A stretch of DNA of 64,000 bases from Kaistella solincola (GTDB lineage Bacteria > Bacteroidota > Bacteroidia > Flavobacteriales > Weeksellaceae), in assembly GCF_000812875.1 (NCBI RefSeq), contig NZ_JSYK01000003.1, positions 1-64,000 of the forward strand, read 5' to 3'. Each line of letters begins with the position of its first letter. The first letter of the stretch is position 1. Under the pieces are notes generated by a model. It was not told where the DNA came from, ran no database searches, and worked only from the letters and a program-made list of their open reading frames with translations. Position numbers and translations under genes: made by a program. This document shows positions 17,240-28,401 of the stretch, in pieces.

Positions 17240-17493
17240 CTTTTTAATGTTTTAGAACCGAAAGCTGAGGTTCTGAATTGATAAATTTTCAGCTCACAGA
17301 GATTATTGAAGCAAAAATCGCGGCAAAGGCGTTGCCAAAATTGAAGTCGATATTATTTGAAAAAAATATTTTTAAAGTTTAAGTTTAGAAAATTCAAAAA
17401 AAAATGCCTTTAAAGCAGGTAGAATTTGCAAAGCGCAACGAGCTGTTAAACGATTTTGATGCTAAATCTGCTTATATTTGTAAAAAGCTAAAA

Positions 17494-17907
17494 ATGAAAA
17501 TTTTAATAGTAAACGGCCCGAATTTAAATCTTTTGGGCACGCGCGAACCCGATATTTACGGAAATGTTTCGATGGAAGAATATTTAAATCAGCTTGAAAA
17601 CAAATTTCCGGAACACGAAATTTCCTACTACCAATCCAATATTGAAGGTGAGCTCATCGACCGTTTGCAAAAAGATGATTTTGAAGCTTTAATCATTAAT
17701 CCGGGCGCTTTTACGCATTATTCTTACGCGATTGCAGATTGTCTGAAAAACATTTCGCGGCAAAAAATCGAGGTTCACATCAGCAATATTTATCAGCGCG
17801 AAGAATTTCGTCAGAAATCTGTAACGGCGGTCAATTCAAACGGAATTATCAGCGGTTTTGGACTAAAAGGGTATACGCTTGCGATTTTAAGTTTAAATTC
17901 AAATTAA
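17494..17907 (+). CDS. aroQ: 3-dehydroquinate dehydratase, type II
   Basis: AroQ dehydrates 3-dehydroquinate in the shikimate pathway. The 137-residue product has NGPNLNLLGTREPDIYG at the N-terminus with the catalytic tyrosine, NPGAFTHYSYAIADCL in the middle and VEVHISNI-like VHISNIYQREEFR, where His and Arg take part in catalysis. Length is typical of the dodecameric type II enzyme. The open frame extends 30 codons further to an ATG at 17404, but that ATG lies inside a copy of the dispersed intergenic repeat and the extension is not conserved, so I start at 17494. The GH13 gene begins 11 bp after the stop. Confidence 0.95.
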   Translation: MKILIVNGPNLNLLGTREPDIYGNVSMEEYLNQLENKFPEHEISYYQSNIEGELIDRLQKDDFEALIINPGAFTHYSYAIADCLKNISRQKIEVHISNIYQREEFRQKSVTAVNSNGIISGFGLKGYTLAILSLNSN

Positions 17908-17918
17908 AAAAATTGGTC

Positions 17919-19295
17919 ATGAAAACGGCATTTTTTTTCATTTTAGCTTTTTCATTTTTCTTTCCTTTTTCGGGAAGTTCGCAAACAAAAGATCCGCGCT
18001 ATCAGCCGAAAGAGTATGTGGAAATCACACATCCGGATTGGAGCAAAAATGCCACGATCTACGAAGCAAATATCCGCCAATACACGCCCGAAGGAACTTT
18101 TAAAGCTTTTGAAAGTCATTTGCCACGGCTGAAAAATATGGGTGTGGACATCATTTGGCTCATGCCGATTCATCCGATCGGTGAACTGAACCGCAAAGGA
18201 AAACTGGGTAGCTATTACTCGGTAAAAGATTTTAAAGCCATTAATCCTGAATTCGGAACGATGAAAGACTTTCAGCATTTGGTGGATAAAATTCATTCGC
18301 TGGGAATGTACGTCATCATCGATTGGGTTGGCAATCATTCCGCCTGGGACAATCCTTTAGCAAAAGAGCATCCGGAGTGGTATACGAAAACGCGCGAAGG
18401 CAAATTTCAGCCAACGCCGTGGTATGACTGGGATGATGTCATCGATTTTGATTACGACAATCCGGACCTGCGAAAATATATGACCGATGCGCTGAAATTT
18501 TGGGTGAAAGAAACCAATATCGACGGTTACCGCGCCGATGTTGCCGGTTTTATGCCGGTAGATTTCTGGGAAAATGCGCGCGCAGAATTGGATCAGATCA
18601 AGCCGGTTTTTATGTTGGCGGAATGGGAAAGCCGCGATTTGTACAAAAAATCGTTTGACATGACGTATTCCTGGTCTTTGTGGAATGAAATGAAAGTCGC
18701 CGTGAACCAGCAAAAATTAGGTGGTTTGGTGGAATATCTTGCGCACGATGTAAGCACGGTTCCGCGTAATGCGTATCGAATGACATTTACTGATAATCAT
18801 GACAAAAATTCCTGGGAAGGAAATCCGTATCTGAATTTTGGACCAGGCTTAAAAACTGCAATCGTTATGACCGGCGTGGTGAACGGAATGCCGCTTTGCT
18901 ACAGCGGTCAGGAAGCGGGTTTGAATAGAAGTCTGAAGTTTTTCGAAAAAGATCCGATTGAATGGAAGCAAGAAGAAAACGGTGAAATCTTCACAAAACT
19001 ATTCCATTTAAAACACAAAAATAAGGCGCTTTGGAACGGAAAATTTGGTGGTGAAATGATTCGCGTGGTGAATGATCATCAGGACCAGATTATTTCTTTT
19101 TACCGAGAAATGGAAAAAGATGCCGTTTTGCCGGTATTAAATTTTTCCGACAAAACGATGGAAGTAAATTTAAACACCATTTATTTTCAGGGAAAATATA
19201 AAGAACTTTTTACCGGTAAAATCTATAATATTTCCGGAAATACCACTTTGAAGCTGGAACCGTGGGCATATTTGGTTTTGGTGAAGGAAAACTAA
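17919..19295 (+). CDS. Secreted GH13 alpha-amylase-family glycosidase
   Basis: A 458-residue exported glycoside hydrolase. A signal peptide covers about 1-21 (ending FSGSSQ). The GH13 regions are in order: DWVGNH at 135-140, DGYRADVA with Arg205 and the nucleophile Asp207, the acid/base Glu235 in MLAEWE, and FTDNHD with His294 and Asp295. A small beta domain closes the protein after about residue 390. It should cleave alpha-glucans in the periplasm or outside the cell; the exact linkage is unknown. It begins 11 bp after aroQ and may share its transcript. The frame stays open upstream into aroQ, but the signal peptide sets the start. Its stop is 5 bp from the convergent KefC-like gene. Confidence 0.9.
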   Translation: MKTAFFFILAFSFFFPFSGSSQTKDPRYQPKEYVEITHPDWSKNATIYEANIRQYTPEGTFKAFESHLPRLKNMGVDIIWLMPIHPIGELNRKGKLGSYYSVKDFKAINPEFGTMKDFQHLVDKIHSLGMYVIIDWVGNHSAWDNPLAKEHPEWYTKTREGKFQPTPWYDWDDVIDFDYDNPDLRKYMTDALKFWVKETNIDGYRADVAGFMPVDFWENARAELDQIKPVFMLAEWESRDLYKKSFDMTYSWSLWNEMKVAVNQQKLGGLVEYLAHDVSTVPRNAYRMTFTDNHDKNSWEGNPYLNFGPGLKTAIVMTGVVNGMPLCYSGQEAGLNRSLKFFEKDPIEWKQEENGEIFTKLFHLKHKNKALWNGKFGGEMIRVVNDHQDQIISFYREMEKDAVLPVLNFSDKTMEVNLNTIYFQGKYKELFTGKIYNISGNTTLKLEPWAYLVLVKEN

Positions 19296-19300
19296 CCGAA

Positions 19301-21142
19301 TTAATTTGGATCTTCATCGTACTCGTTCCATTTCGTTTCATCGAAAGAGTTGGTGTCTTCCGCGAGTAATTCGGCTTCGCGGCTAAGATATTGGCTCATC
19401 GTGAAACTTACTTTATCTTTTACTTGCTCTTTTGCCAATTTTTTTGTCATCGCAATGTCGATCATGGTAAATCTCTTCCCGAGTCGTCGCGCAGCATAAG
19501 CGCGCATTCCCGTGGCTTGTAAAATATCCACCGCCATATTTACAGCAGTTCCCAAAGTTTCGCGGTAAATATGATCTACACCGTTATTGATGAAATCATA
19601 AGCATCAAGCCGGTTTTTCGCACGCACAAATATCTGAAGCTGGGGGAAATGCTCTCGGGAATAGTTTAAAATTGCTTTATTTTTTTCTGGGTTATCCAGG
19701 CATAAAATAAGAAGGTCTGCGGTTTCCGCTCCAGCGGATCGCAAAATTCCAGGTTTGGAAGCATCGCCGAAATAAACTTTGAAACCATTGGACCGCAGCA
19801 AATTCACACGTTCCGCATCATTATCCAAAATTGTTGCGCCAATACCGTTTACACGTAAAAGCCTGCCAACCGTACTTCCGAAATGCCCGAAACCAACAAT
19901 AATGATTTTGTGTTTGATTTCTGGTGTTTCAAGTTCTTCCGGACTTTGTATAGCTTTATTCGTGTGTGGTTCAATAAATTTTTCGTTGATAATTAGTAGA
20001 ATCGGAGTAATACACATAGAAATGGCGGTGATTGCCATAAGCTGAGCTTTCAGCTTCGGATCAACAATATATAAGTCCGATGAATAGTTGATGAGTACGA
20101 AAGCAAATTCACCTACCTGCGAAAGTCCTAAAGCCACAAGAAAGTTTTGATTCATTTTAAGCTTAAAAAACTTTCCGACACCGAATAAAACCCCAAATTT
20201 CACCAACAAAACCACGGCAGTTACGGTGAAAATAAACATCGGGTCCTGCATGATGACAAAAAAGTTAATTGTGGAACCGACGCTTACAAAAAATACCGCC
20301 AATAAAACGCCTTTAAACGGATCAAGCTGACTTTCCAGCTCGTGCCGGAATTCGCTTGTCGCCAGCATGACGCCCGCGATAAAAGCGCCAAGTGCGGCGC
20401 TTAAACCTACGGCATTCATCAGTTCTGAAACACCGATAACCAGGAATAGTGAAGTTGCGGTAAGAAGTTCATTCATTCCGGAACGCGAAACATAGCGTAA
20501 AAACGGAACGAAAGTATATCTGCTCAAAAAAATGAGCGCTATAATTCCGATTACAATTGAAAATGGCTGGAGCCAGTCAGGGAGGAGCTGAATGAGCTGT
20601 TGATTTTCGGTGTCTTTTGAAGTCTTGGCAATTACCGGTAATAAAGCTAAAAGCGGGATTACCGCCATATCCTGAAATAAAAGAATGGAAAATGACGCTT
20701 CACCAACATCGGTATGAAGTGTATTTTTCTCTTTTAAAGTCTGTAAAACAATCGCGCTGGACGACATTGCAAAACATATGGCCGCGACCAGCGCCTGATC
20801 GGTGCGCCAACCCGCAAAATAGAAGATCGGGAAAAGTATAGCGATGGTGAAAATCATTTGGCTGAAACCCATACCGAGAATTTTCTTCCGAATAATCCAG
20901 AATTTTTTCGGTTCAATTTCCAGACCCACCAAAAATAAAAGCATAACGACACCAAACTCTGTTGCATGCATGATATCATCGGAATCGCTGCCAGTTAGCT
21001 TAAAACCAAACGGGCCGATGATTATTCCACCCAGAATAAAGCCGATTACAGAACTTAACCCCAATTTCCGCACCAGCGGAACCATAACGATAGCCGCACC
21101 TAAAAAAATCAGGGCTGTTTGCGCTAAAGATTCGTTATTCAT
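19301..21142 (-). CDS. kefC: CPA2 cation:proton antiporter, KefC-like
   Basis: A 613-residue transporter. Residues about 1-380 hold 12 or so membrane helices of the Na+/H+ exchanger fold (GLSSVIGFILGGIIIGPFG, FVSVGSTINF, ALGLSQVGEFAFVL). A RCK/TrkA-N Rossmann domain follows from about 393 (IIIVGFGHFGSTVGRLL, LDNDAERV, FGDASKPGILRSAGAE). Such proteins mediate K+ efflux or K+/H+ exchange. The upstream flavodoxin-fold gene overlaps its start by 8 bp and matches KefF, the ancillary subunit of glutathione-gated KefC, so the pair probably defends against electrophiles. The symbol is by analogy; whether glutathione gates it is unknown. Confidence 0.88.
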   Translation of the reverse strand: MNNESLAQTALIFLGAAIVMVPLVRKLGLSSVIGFILGGIIIGPFGFKLTGSDSDDIMHATEFGVVMLLFLVGLEIEPKKFWIIRKKILGMGFSQMIFTIAILFPIFYFAGWRTDQALVAAICFAMSSSAIVLQTLKEKNTLHTDVGEASFSILLFQDMAVIPLLALLPVIAKTSKDTENQQLIQLLPDWLQPFSIVIGIIALIFLSRYTFVPFLRYVSRSGMNELLTATSLFLVIGVSELMNAVGLSAALGAFIAGVMLATSEFRHELESQLDPFKGVLLAVFFVSVGSTINFFVIMQDPMFIFTVTAVVLLVKFGVLFGVGKFFKLKMNQNFLVALGLSQVGEFAFVLINYSSDLYIVDPKLKAQLMAITAISMCITPILLIINEKFIEPHTNKAIQSPEELETPEIKHKIIIVGFGHFGSTVGRLLRVNGIGATILDNDAERVNLLRSNGFKVYFGDASKPGILRSAGAETADLLILCLDNPEKNKAILNYSREHFPQLQIFVRAKNRLDAYDFINNGVDHIYRETLGTAVNMAVDILQATGMRAYAARRLGKRFTMIDIAMTKKLAKEQVKDKVSFTMSQYLSREAELLAEDTNSFDETKWNEYDEDPN

Positions 21143-21659
21143 CTCGGGTTAAACTTTGTTTTATTTGTTTGGTCATATCCGCCAACTCTGGCTCTTCAAG
21201 GTCATCAGCGTTATATATAGAGATGATTTCTTTAACTTTAATACCTGTTACGGACAGTGAGAGAATCAGTGGTTTCATCAATTCCTCAACGGTGGTTTTG
21301 TATAAACCATCGGGGTGGTAACAATCTTCCGCAGCGCCCATCGTAACGACGATTATCGCATCTTTGTTCATCAATGGATGATCACTTTCTGCTTTCCAGC
21401 TCATGTCGAAAACCTCATCGATCCACAACCGAAGTAATGGTGGTAAACCAAACCAAATTAAAGGAAAATGAAAAATAAGGCGTTCAAATTCACGAATTCT
21501 TTTCCGTTCCCGGAACGTTGCGATGTGAAAATCCGGATATTCTTCATACAAATCCCGGAAAACCAGTTGCTCGGAATTCTCGTATGCTTTGATCAGCGCT
21601 ACATTGGTGGTAGAATATTCAAAGTACGGATGCGCGAATATGACAAGCGTTTTTTTCAC
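21135..21659 (-). CDS. kefF: KefF-like NAD(P)H quinone oxidoreductase
   Basis: A 174-residue flavodoxin-fold protein of the NAD(P)H dehydrogenase (quinone)/KefF group: VIFAHPYFEYSTTN at the flavin phosphate site, FHFPLIWFGLPPLLRLWIDEVF in the middle and VVTMGAAEDCYHPDG later. In E. coli KefF binds KefC and is needed for full efflux activity. Here its 3' end overlaps the start of the KefC-like gene by 8 bp, so translational coupling is likely and supports the same partnership. Confidence 0.88.
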   Translation of the reverse strand: MKKTLVIFAHPYFEYSTTNVALIKAYENSEQLVFRDLYEEYPDFHIATFRERKRIREFERLIFHFPLIWFGLPPLLRLWIDEVFDMSWKAESDHPLMNKDAIIVVTMGAAEDCYHPDGLYKTTVEELMKPLILSLSVTGIKVKEIISIYNADDLEEPELADMTKQIKQSLTRDE

Positions 21660-21739
21660 AAATAGGCTAATTGTTCGAAATTACAAAAAAAACGAAAAAA
21701 AGTACGTTTTATGCAGATAATGTTTTTATTTTTGGAGAT

Positions 21740-22891
21740 ATGAAGGTTATACAAGTGGCTTCAGCATCTACGATACGGGAATTTCTGGACTTTCCGGCAA
21801 CCTTATTTTCGGGCGACAAAAAATACATCCGACCTTTGGATCAGGATATCGAAGCGGTTTTTGATCCAAAAAAAAATAAGTTTTTCAAACTTGGCATTTG
21901 CGAACGTTTCATCTTTAAAAATGGAAGCGAAAAAATTTTAGGAAAAATTGCCGTTTTTACCAGTAAAAAATATAAGCAGAGTCAGCCGACCGGCGGAATT
22001 GGTTTTTTCGACTGCGTTAATGACCAGCAAACCGCAAATTTTATTTTTGATTTTGCTAAAAACTGGCTTCAGGAAAAAGGAATGGAAGCGATGGATGGCC
22101 CGATAAATTTCGGAGAACGCGATAAATTCTGGGGTTTGCTAATTGAAGGATTTTCCGAGCCGCTGTACGCGATGAATTATAATGCGCCGTATTACAAAGA
22201 GCTTTTTGAAAATTATGGTTTCGAAATTTATTTCAACCAGTTGTGCTTTGGCCGAAAAGTGCACGGTCCGGTTGCGGAAAATTTCATGGAAATACACGCG
22301 CGCGTTTCGCGGAACAAAAAAATCAGCGCCAGACCTTTGAAAGTGAAACACCTGGAAAAATTTGCGAAAGATTTTACCGAAATTTATAATCAGGCGTGGG
22401 CCAGTCACGGTGAAGGAAAACAACTCACCGAAGCGCAAACTTTAAAACTTTTTACCACGCTAAAGCCGGTAATTAATGAACATATTTCGTGGTTTATCTA
22501 CGAAGGTCAAAAACCAATTGCTTTTTGGATGAATATTCCGGACTTGAACCAATGGTTTAAATACTTCAATGGTAAGTTTGGCATAATCCAAAAATTAGCC
22601 TTTTTAGTGCTGAAAAAACTGAAAAAAAATAGGAAAATGGTCGGTTTGGTTTTTGGAGTAATTCCCGAATGGCAGGGACGCGGCATCGATGGATTTATGA
22701 TTTGGGAAGGCACCAAGCATTTCCGCAAAACCACGGATTTCGAAGATTATGAAATGCAGTGGATTGGAGATTTTAACCCGAAAATGATGAAAATCGCTGA
22801 AAATCTGGACACCACGGTGACTCGAAAATTAGCAACTTACCGTTATCTTTTTGACCGTACGAAAGAATTTCAGCGGCACAAAATTTTATAA
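21740..22891 (+). CDS. GNAT-like protein, function unknown
   Basis: A 383-residue soluble protein. The region about 270-345 (ISWFIYEGQKPIAFWMNIPD, VFGVIPEWQGRGIDGFMIWEG) looks like a GNAT acetyl-CoA binding core, in which PEWQGRGID would be the pyrophosphate-binding loop. The N-terminal half (MKVIQVASASTIREFLDFP, DGPINFGERDKFWGLLIEGF) is shared with uncharacterised Bacteroidetes and proteobacterial proteins of similar length. The substrate is unknown. The frame stays open to a TTG at 21671, but ATG 21740 is preceded by GGAG and gives the conserved start. Convergent with recJ, 15 bp apart. Confidence 0.7.
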   Translation: MKVIQVASASTIREFLDFPATLFSGDKKYIRPLDQDIEAVFDPKKNKFFKLGICERFIFKNGSEKILGKIAVFTSKKYKQSQPTGGIGFFDCVNDQQTANFIFDFAKNWLQEKGMEAMDGPINFGERDKFWGLLIEGFSEPLYAMNYNAPYYKELFENYGFEIYFNQLCFGRKVHGPVAENFMEIHARVSRNKKISARPLKVKHLEKFAKDFTEIYNQAWASHGEGKQLTEAQTLKLFTTLKPVINEHISWFIYEGQKPIAFWMNIPDLNQWFKYFNGKFGIIQKLAFLVLKKLKKNRKMVGLVFGVIPEWQGRGIDGFMIWEGTKHFRKTTDFEDYEMQWIGDFNPKMMKIAENLDTTVTRKLATYRYLFDRTKEFQRHKIL

Positions 22892-22906
22892 AAATTACCG
22901 GCTATT

Positions 22907-24616
22907 TTAGAGAAATTTTACGTCTCTGATGTTGAGGTAATACGTCACATTCCCTTTCCAGTGGTTTTCTTCTGCGGTAAAAGCCATGTCGAAACTTCTT
23001 TTTCGGAATTCATCAGCATATTTTCCCAATTTAAAACCAATGCATTCAATATTTCTGCCCGACGATTCCTGTCGGATGAAAAATTTGACATGGGAATTAT
23101 CTTTGCCCATTGTTTTTACATAACCAGCAACTTTTTGGTTTTTCAGGACCAAATTCGGTTTCATATTGTGCGGACCAAATGGCGCAAGCTTTCGGTGAAA
23201 ATTGAAAAAATCCTTGTTTAAATCTTCAATTTCTACCACAGAATCAATGGTGATGCTGGGCTCGATCTGATGTTCCCTAATTTTTTCACAAACAACCTGC
23301 TCAAATTTCTGCTTAAAAGCTTCGAATTTAGCTTTTTCCATTGAAAGTCCTGCAGCAGCCGGATGTCCGCCGAATTTCAGAAACAAATCTGAGCAGCATT
23401 CCAGCGCGTGGTGAACATCAAAATCAGCAACTGAACGTGCCGATGCCACCATTTCGCCATTATTACCATCGGTGAAAACCAAAGTCGGTTTGTAATGCGA
23501 TTCAATCAATCGTGAAGCGACAATTCCGATTACACCTTTATTCCAGCCGGGACCGTAAACAATGGTAGAACGGTTGGTAATCTGACCCGAAGTTTCTACC
23601 TGTAAAAGCGCCTCGGTGGTGCTGCTCATATCCATTTCGCGGCGCGAATCATTCAGGCTTAAAATATCACCCACGATTTGATGTGCGTGTTTCAGGTTGT
23701 CGGAAACCATTAATTCCACCGCGGCTCTTCCGTGTGAAATTCTACCAGCCGCATTTATTTTTGGAGCGATTTCAAAAACAATATTTGAAATTTCGAAAGT
23801 TGCCAGTTTATCTTCTGGAATAAGCAACCGCAAACCGATGTTTCGGGTTTTTCGTAAAACTTTTAAACCCTGTTTTGCCAACACGCGGTTTTCACCACTC
23901 ATTGAAACGATGTCGGCCGCAATGGAGATGGCGAGCAAATCGGTAAGTTCAAAAAGTTCAGCTTCCGGAATTTTGTAAATGCTGTTCAAGCCCTGACAAA
24001 GTTTAAAACCAACGCCGCAACCCGAAAGTTCCTTGAACGGATAACGGCAATCTTTACGTTTCGGATCTAAAACTGCAATCGCATCGGGAATTATTTCGCC
24101 TGGTAGATGATGATCACAAATAATGAAATCAACATCGAGGCTTTTTGCGTATTCAATTTTATCGATGGCTTTTATGCCGCAATCGAGCGCGATAATGAGG
24201 GAAAAACCATTGTTTTTCGCAAAATCAATTCCTTCGGTGGAAATTCCGTAGCCTTCTATATTTCGGTCCGGAATATAATAATCGAGGTATTTCTTTTCAA
24301 CAATTTTGCTGAGGTAAAGATACATCAGCGCAACGGCGGTGGTTCCGTCAACATCATAATCTCCGTAAACCAGGATTTTCTCACCGTTTTCTATCGCGGT
24401 TGCAATTCGGTCCACGGCAACCTGCATATCCTTCATTAAAAAAGGATTGTGAATATCGCCGAGGTTTGGTTTAAAAAATTCGCGTGCTTTCTGATAATTG
24501 TCTATTCCGCGCAGAACCAGAATCTTGGATTCAAAGGTTCCGAAACCCAATGAGGAGCTGATACTGTCTACAATATCTTCATTTGGCTCGGGTGTAAAAA
24601 TCCATTTTTGACTCAT
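22907..24616 (-). CDS. recJ: Single-stranded-DNA-specific exonuclease RecJ
   Basis: RecJ degrades single-stranded DNA 5' to 3' in recombination and mismatch or base-excision repair. The 569-residue protein has the DHH phosphoesterase motifs: GDYDVDG at 85-91, ALDCG at 143-147 and CDHHLPG at 167-173. The DHHA1 part has GVIGIVASRL and GGHPAAAGLS, and the OB-like C-terminal domain ends LNIRDVKFL. Length and domain order are standard. It is a single gene, convergent with the GNAT-like gene. Confidence 0.95.
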   Translation of the reverse strand: MSQKWIFTPEPNEDIVDSISSSLGFGTFESKILVLRGIDNYQKAREFFKPNLGDIHNPFLMKDMQVAVDRIATAIENGEKILVYGDYDVDGTTAVALMYLYLSKIVEKKYLDYYIPDRNIEGYGISTEGIDFAKNNGFSLIIALDCGIKAIDKIEYAKSLDVDFIICDHHLPGEIIPDAIAVLDPKRKDCRYPFKELSGCGVGFKLCQGLNSIYKIPEAELFELTDLLAISIAADIVSMSGENRVLAKQGLKVLRKTRNIGLRLLIPEDKLATFEISNIVFEIAPKINAAGRISHGRAAVELMVSDNLKHAHQIVGDILSLNDSRREMDMSSTTEALLQVETSGQITNRSTIVYGPGWNKGVIGIVASRLIESHYKPTLVFTDGNNGEMVASARSVADFDVHHALECCSDLFLKFGGHPAAAGLSMEKAKFEAFKQKFEQVVCEKIREHQIEPSITIDSVVEIEDLNKDFFNFHRKLAPFGPHNMKPNLVLKNQKVAGYVKTMGKDNSHVKFFIRQESSGRNIECIGFKLGKYADEFRKRSFDMAFTAEENHWKGNVTYYLNIRDVKFL

Positions 24617-24922
24617 AATCTTACAAAAATAGGAAAAAATATCAGGTTATTTCGGGCAATTTTTCAGTGTTTTCTAGTTTAAAAAGTCGATAAGAAAAGC
24701 GTAAGCAAATGCTCATTTTCGGTAAAAAATTAGCTGCTTTATTGCCGTTTTTTTCCGATTTTGCAATAAAAATTTCATTAATGAAAAATAAAATCTGAAA
24801 TTTTTTAACCTGGCTTTCAATGCTTTACATATTATTTTAAAAAATATTCTGCATTCCGAAATCTGAATTAAAAAGCTGCTCGTAATTATTTTATACAATC
24901 ATTAATCATAAAAATCATTATT
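24617..24922. other. Intergenic region between recJ and the ferritin-like pair
   Basis: About 306 bp of AT-rich DNA between divergent genes. It includes a dispersed-repeat copy (AAAAAATTAGCTGC followed by TTTATTGCCGTTTTTTTCC, about 24724-24757) and an inverted repeat AAAAATTTCA/TGAAATTTTT (about 24769-24806). I see no TAnnTTTG promoter box. A 61-codon frame on the minus strand here is not credible. Confidence 0.5.
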
Positions 24923-25633
24923 ATGCAGAAAACAATTACTGTATCGAACAAAGGAGCGACTTTGGATACAAGCAGAAGAAATTTTTTGAAATTAAGCGGA
25001 ATAGGACTCGCGGTCGCAGGTTTGGCTGTGGTGGGCTGTAGAGATGACAACATGGATATGCCGATGAACCAAAATGTATTCGATCTTGGGAAAGGCGATG
25101 TGGGTGTTTTAAATTATGCCTACGCGTTGGAACAGCTGGAAGCCGATTTTTACACCAAAGTAGTCAACAGTTTCTACGGTGGAATTTCTACGGTTGAAAA
25201 GCAACTTTTTACGGATATTTATAACCATGAGGTTATTCACCGTGATTTCTTTAAAGCTGCAATTACAGCGGCTGGCGCAACACCAACACCAACGCTGGAA
25301 TTCAAATACGACGGAGTTGATTTCAAAAGCAGAAGTTCCATTCTCGCGACTGCAAAAGCTTTGGAAGATACAGGAGTTGCCGCATATAATGGTGCTGGTA
25401 AGTACATTACAAATTTAGATTACTTGGTTATTGCCGGGAAAATTGTTTCAGTAGAGGCGCGTCACGCTTCAGCGATCAGAGATTTGATCAGCCCCGGAAC
25501 CGGTGCGTTTTCCGGTGACGATGTGGTAGACGCCAACGGTTTGGACATTGCCAAAGAGCCGAAAGATATTGTAATGGCGGCGGGCGGTTTCTTTAAAACA
25601 CCGTTCACGTGGAAAGAACAGGGCATCGGTTAA
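24923..25633 (+). CDS. Exported ferritin-like domain protein, first of a pair
   Basis: A 236-residue protein of the Ferritin_2-like group. The N-terminus has a twin-arginine-type motif (SRRNFLK at 17-23), a hydrophobic stretch and then VVGC with Cys39, which suggests export by Tat and lipidation. A four-helix domain follows (about 55-200) with YALEQLEADFY, NHEVIHRDFF, ALEDTGVAAYN and VSVEARHAS, where Glu and His residues could bind a metal pair. Function is not established for this family; some members are stress-induced. A related gene follows 36 bp downstream, and the two are probably one operon. Confidence 0.82.
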   Translation: MQKTITVSNKGATLDTSRRNFLKLSGIGLAVAGLAVVGCRDDNMDMPMNQNVFDLGKGDVGVLNYAYALEQLEADFYTKVVNSFYGGISTVEKQLFTDIYNHEVIHRDFFKAAITAAGATPTPTLEFKYDGVDFKSRSSILATAKALEDTGVAAYNGAGKYITNLDYLVIAGKIVSVEARHASAIRDLISPGTGAFSGDDVVDANGLDIAKEPKDIVMAAGGFFKTPFTWKEQGIG

Positions 25634-25669
25634 GCACTTTACATCAATTTTAACTTAAATAACAGCAAT

Positions 25670-26482
25670 ATGAACTTACTCAATATATTAGATAAATTAT
25701 CAGACGATCAATTTTTCACTAAAATGACCTCGAGGTCAGAAGGTCTTTCAGATATCGCCAATTTCGGACGAAAAGCCGCAATAGCGAGTATTCCTTTAGG
25801 ATTAGGCTCTTTTATGGCGACGGATTCTAAAGCAGCAAAAACCACGGTAGCAAGCACATCTTCGGCAGCTTCCGCTTTAACCGACGCGTTACAACTGGCG
25901 CTTGTTTTAGAATATCTGGAAGATGAATATTACAGAACCGGCTTAGCAAGTACAGGATTAATTCCGACAGCTGATCGTGTAGTTTTTCAGCAAATCAGCA
26001 AACACGAAACAGCGCATGTCGCGTTTTTAAAAGCTGCCATTTCTTCACTCGGAACAACACCGGGCGCAAAACCAAAATTCGATTTTACCGCGGGCGGAAA
26101 TTTCCAACCGTTTACGGATTATAAGACATTTATGATTTTGGCGCAGGCTTTTGAAGATACGGGAGTTCGTGCTTATAAAGGTCAGGCGGGAAATGTTGCA
26201 TCAAATAAAGCAATTTTGCAGGCAGCGTTGCAAATCCATTCCGTTGAAGCAAGACACGCGTCACAAGTTCGCAGAATGCGGATGAACAAAGGCTGGATAG
26301 AACTGAAAGACGGCGGAAATATGCCGGCAGCCACAGATGCTGTTTATGCAGGCGAAGAAAATGTCATCCAGGCTGGTTATAATACTTCGACGAAATTTGG
26401 CGCGGCGGCAGGTTCGGCATCGTTCGATGAAACTTTAAGCGGAAGCGATTCAGCAGCAATTGCGGGATTATTCATCGCTTAA
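25670..26482 (+). CDS. Ferritin-like domain protein, second of a pair
   Basis: A 270-residue relative of the preceding protein. The four-helix core has the matching motifs ALVLEYLEDEYY, SKHETAHVAFL, AFEDTGVRAYKG and HSVEARHASQVRR, at about residues 80-205. The N-terminus (about 30-60, FGRKAAIASIPLGLGSFMA) is a weak signal or Tat-like segment without a clear RR and without a lipobox cysteine, unlike its partner. The spacing of Glu and His is kept, so metal binding is likely in both. The pair may form a mixed complex at the envelope, which is inference. Followed by two terminator hairpins. Confidence 0.8.
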   Translation: MNLLNILDKLSDDQFFTKMTSRSEGLSDIANFGRKAAIASIPLGLGSFMATDSKAAKTTVASTSSAASALTDALQLALVLEYLEDEYYRTGLASTGLIPTADRVVFQQISKHETAHVAFLKAAISSLGTTPGAKPKFDFTAGGNFQPFTDYKTFMILAQAFEDTGVRAYKGQAGNVASNKAILQAALQIHSVEARHASQVRRMRMNKGWIELKDGGNMPAATDAVYAGEENVIQAGYNTSTKFGAAAGSASFDETLSGSDSAAIAGLFIA

Positions 26483-26523
26483 GTAGCAAATAAATTTTTT
26501 CTCATTCTATATATTTTGGTTAG

Positions 26524-26588
26524 GAAGACTTTGATTTTATCAAAGTCTTCCTGCAAAAAAAAACCGCCTTATTTGGCGGTTTTTTTTC
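26524..26588 (+). terminator. Two consecutive terminator hairpins
   Basis: The first stem is GAAGACTTTGAT/ATCAAAGTCTTC (26524-26550). The second is AACCGCC/GGCGGTT (26562-26582) followed by eight T. They lie between the convergent ferritin-like and ABC-F genes; the A-run before the second stem makes that one usable from both sides. Confidence 0.9.
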
Positions 26589-26607
26589 ATTTTATAAAAT
26601 CGGTCGG

Positions 26608-28350
<1,743 letters not shown>

Positions 28351-28401
28351 TTAAAATTTTATAAAATTTAACGAAAAATTAAAAATGAAAAAATCATCAA
28401 A

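Noticed and set aside
17404-17493. Upstream extension of aroQ
   Set aside because: The start lies in a dispersed repeat and the residues before MKILIVNGPN are not part of the type II dehydroquinase fold.
17739-17918. Upstream extension of the GH13 gene into aroQ
   Set aside because: The frame is open but overlaps aroQ out of frame, and a normal signal peptide begins at 17919.
24713-24898. A 61-codon minus-strand frame upstream of the ferritin-like genes
   Set aside because: It runs through AT-rich intergenic DNA with a repeat copy and an inverted repeat; composition (Ile/Lys/Phe) is that of noncoding DNA.
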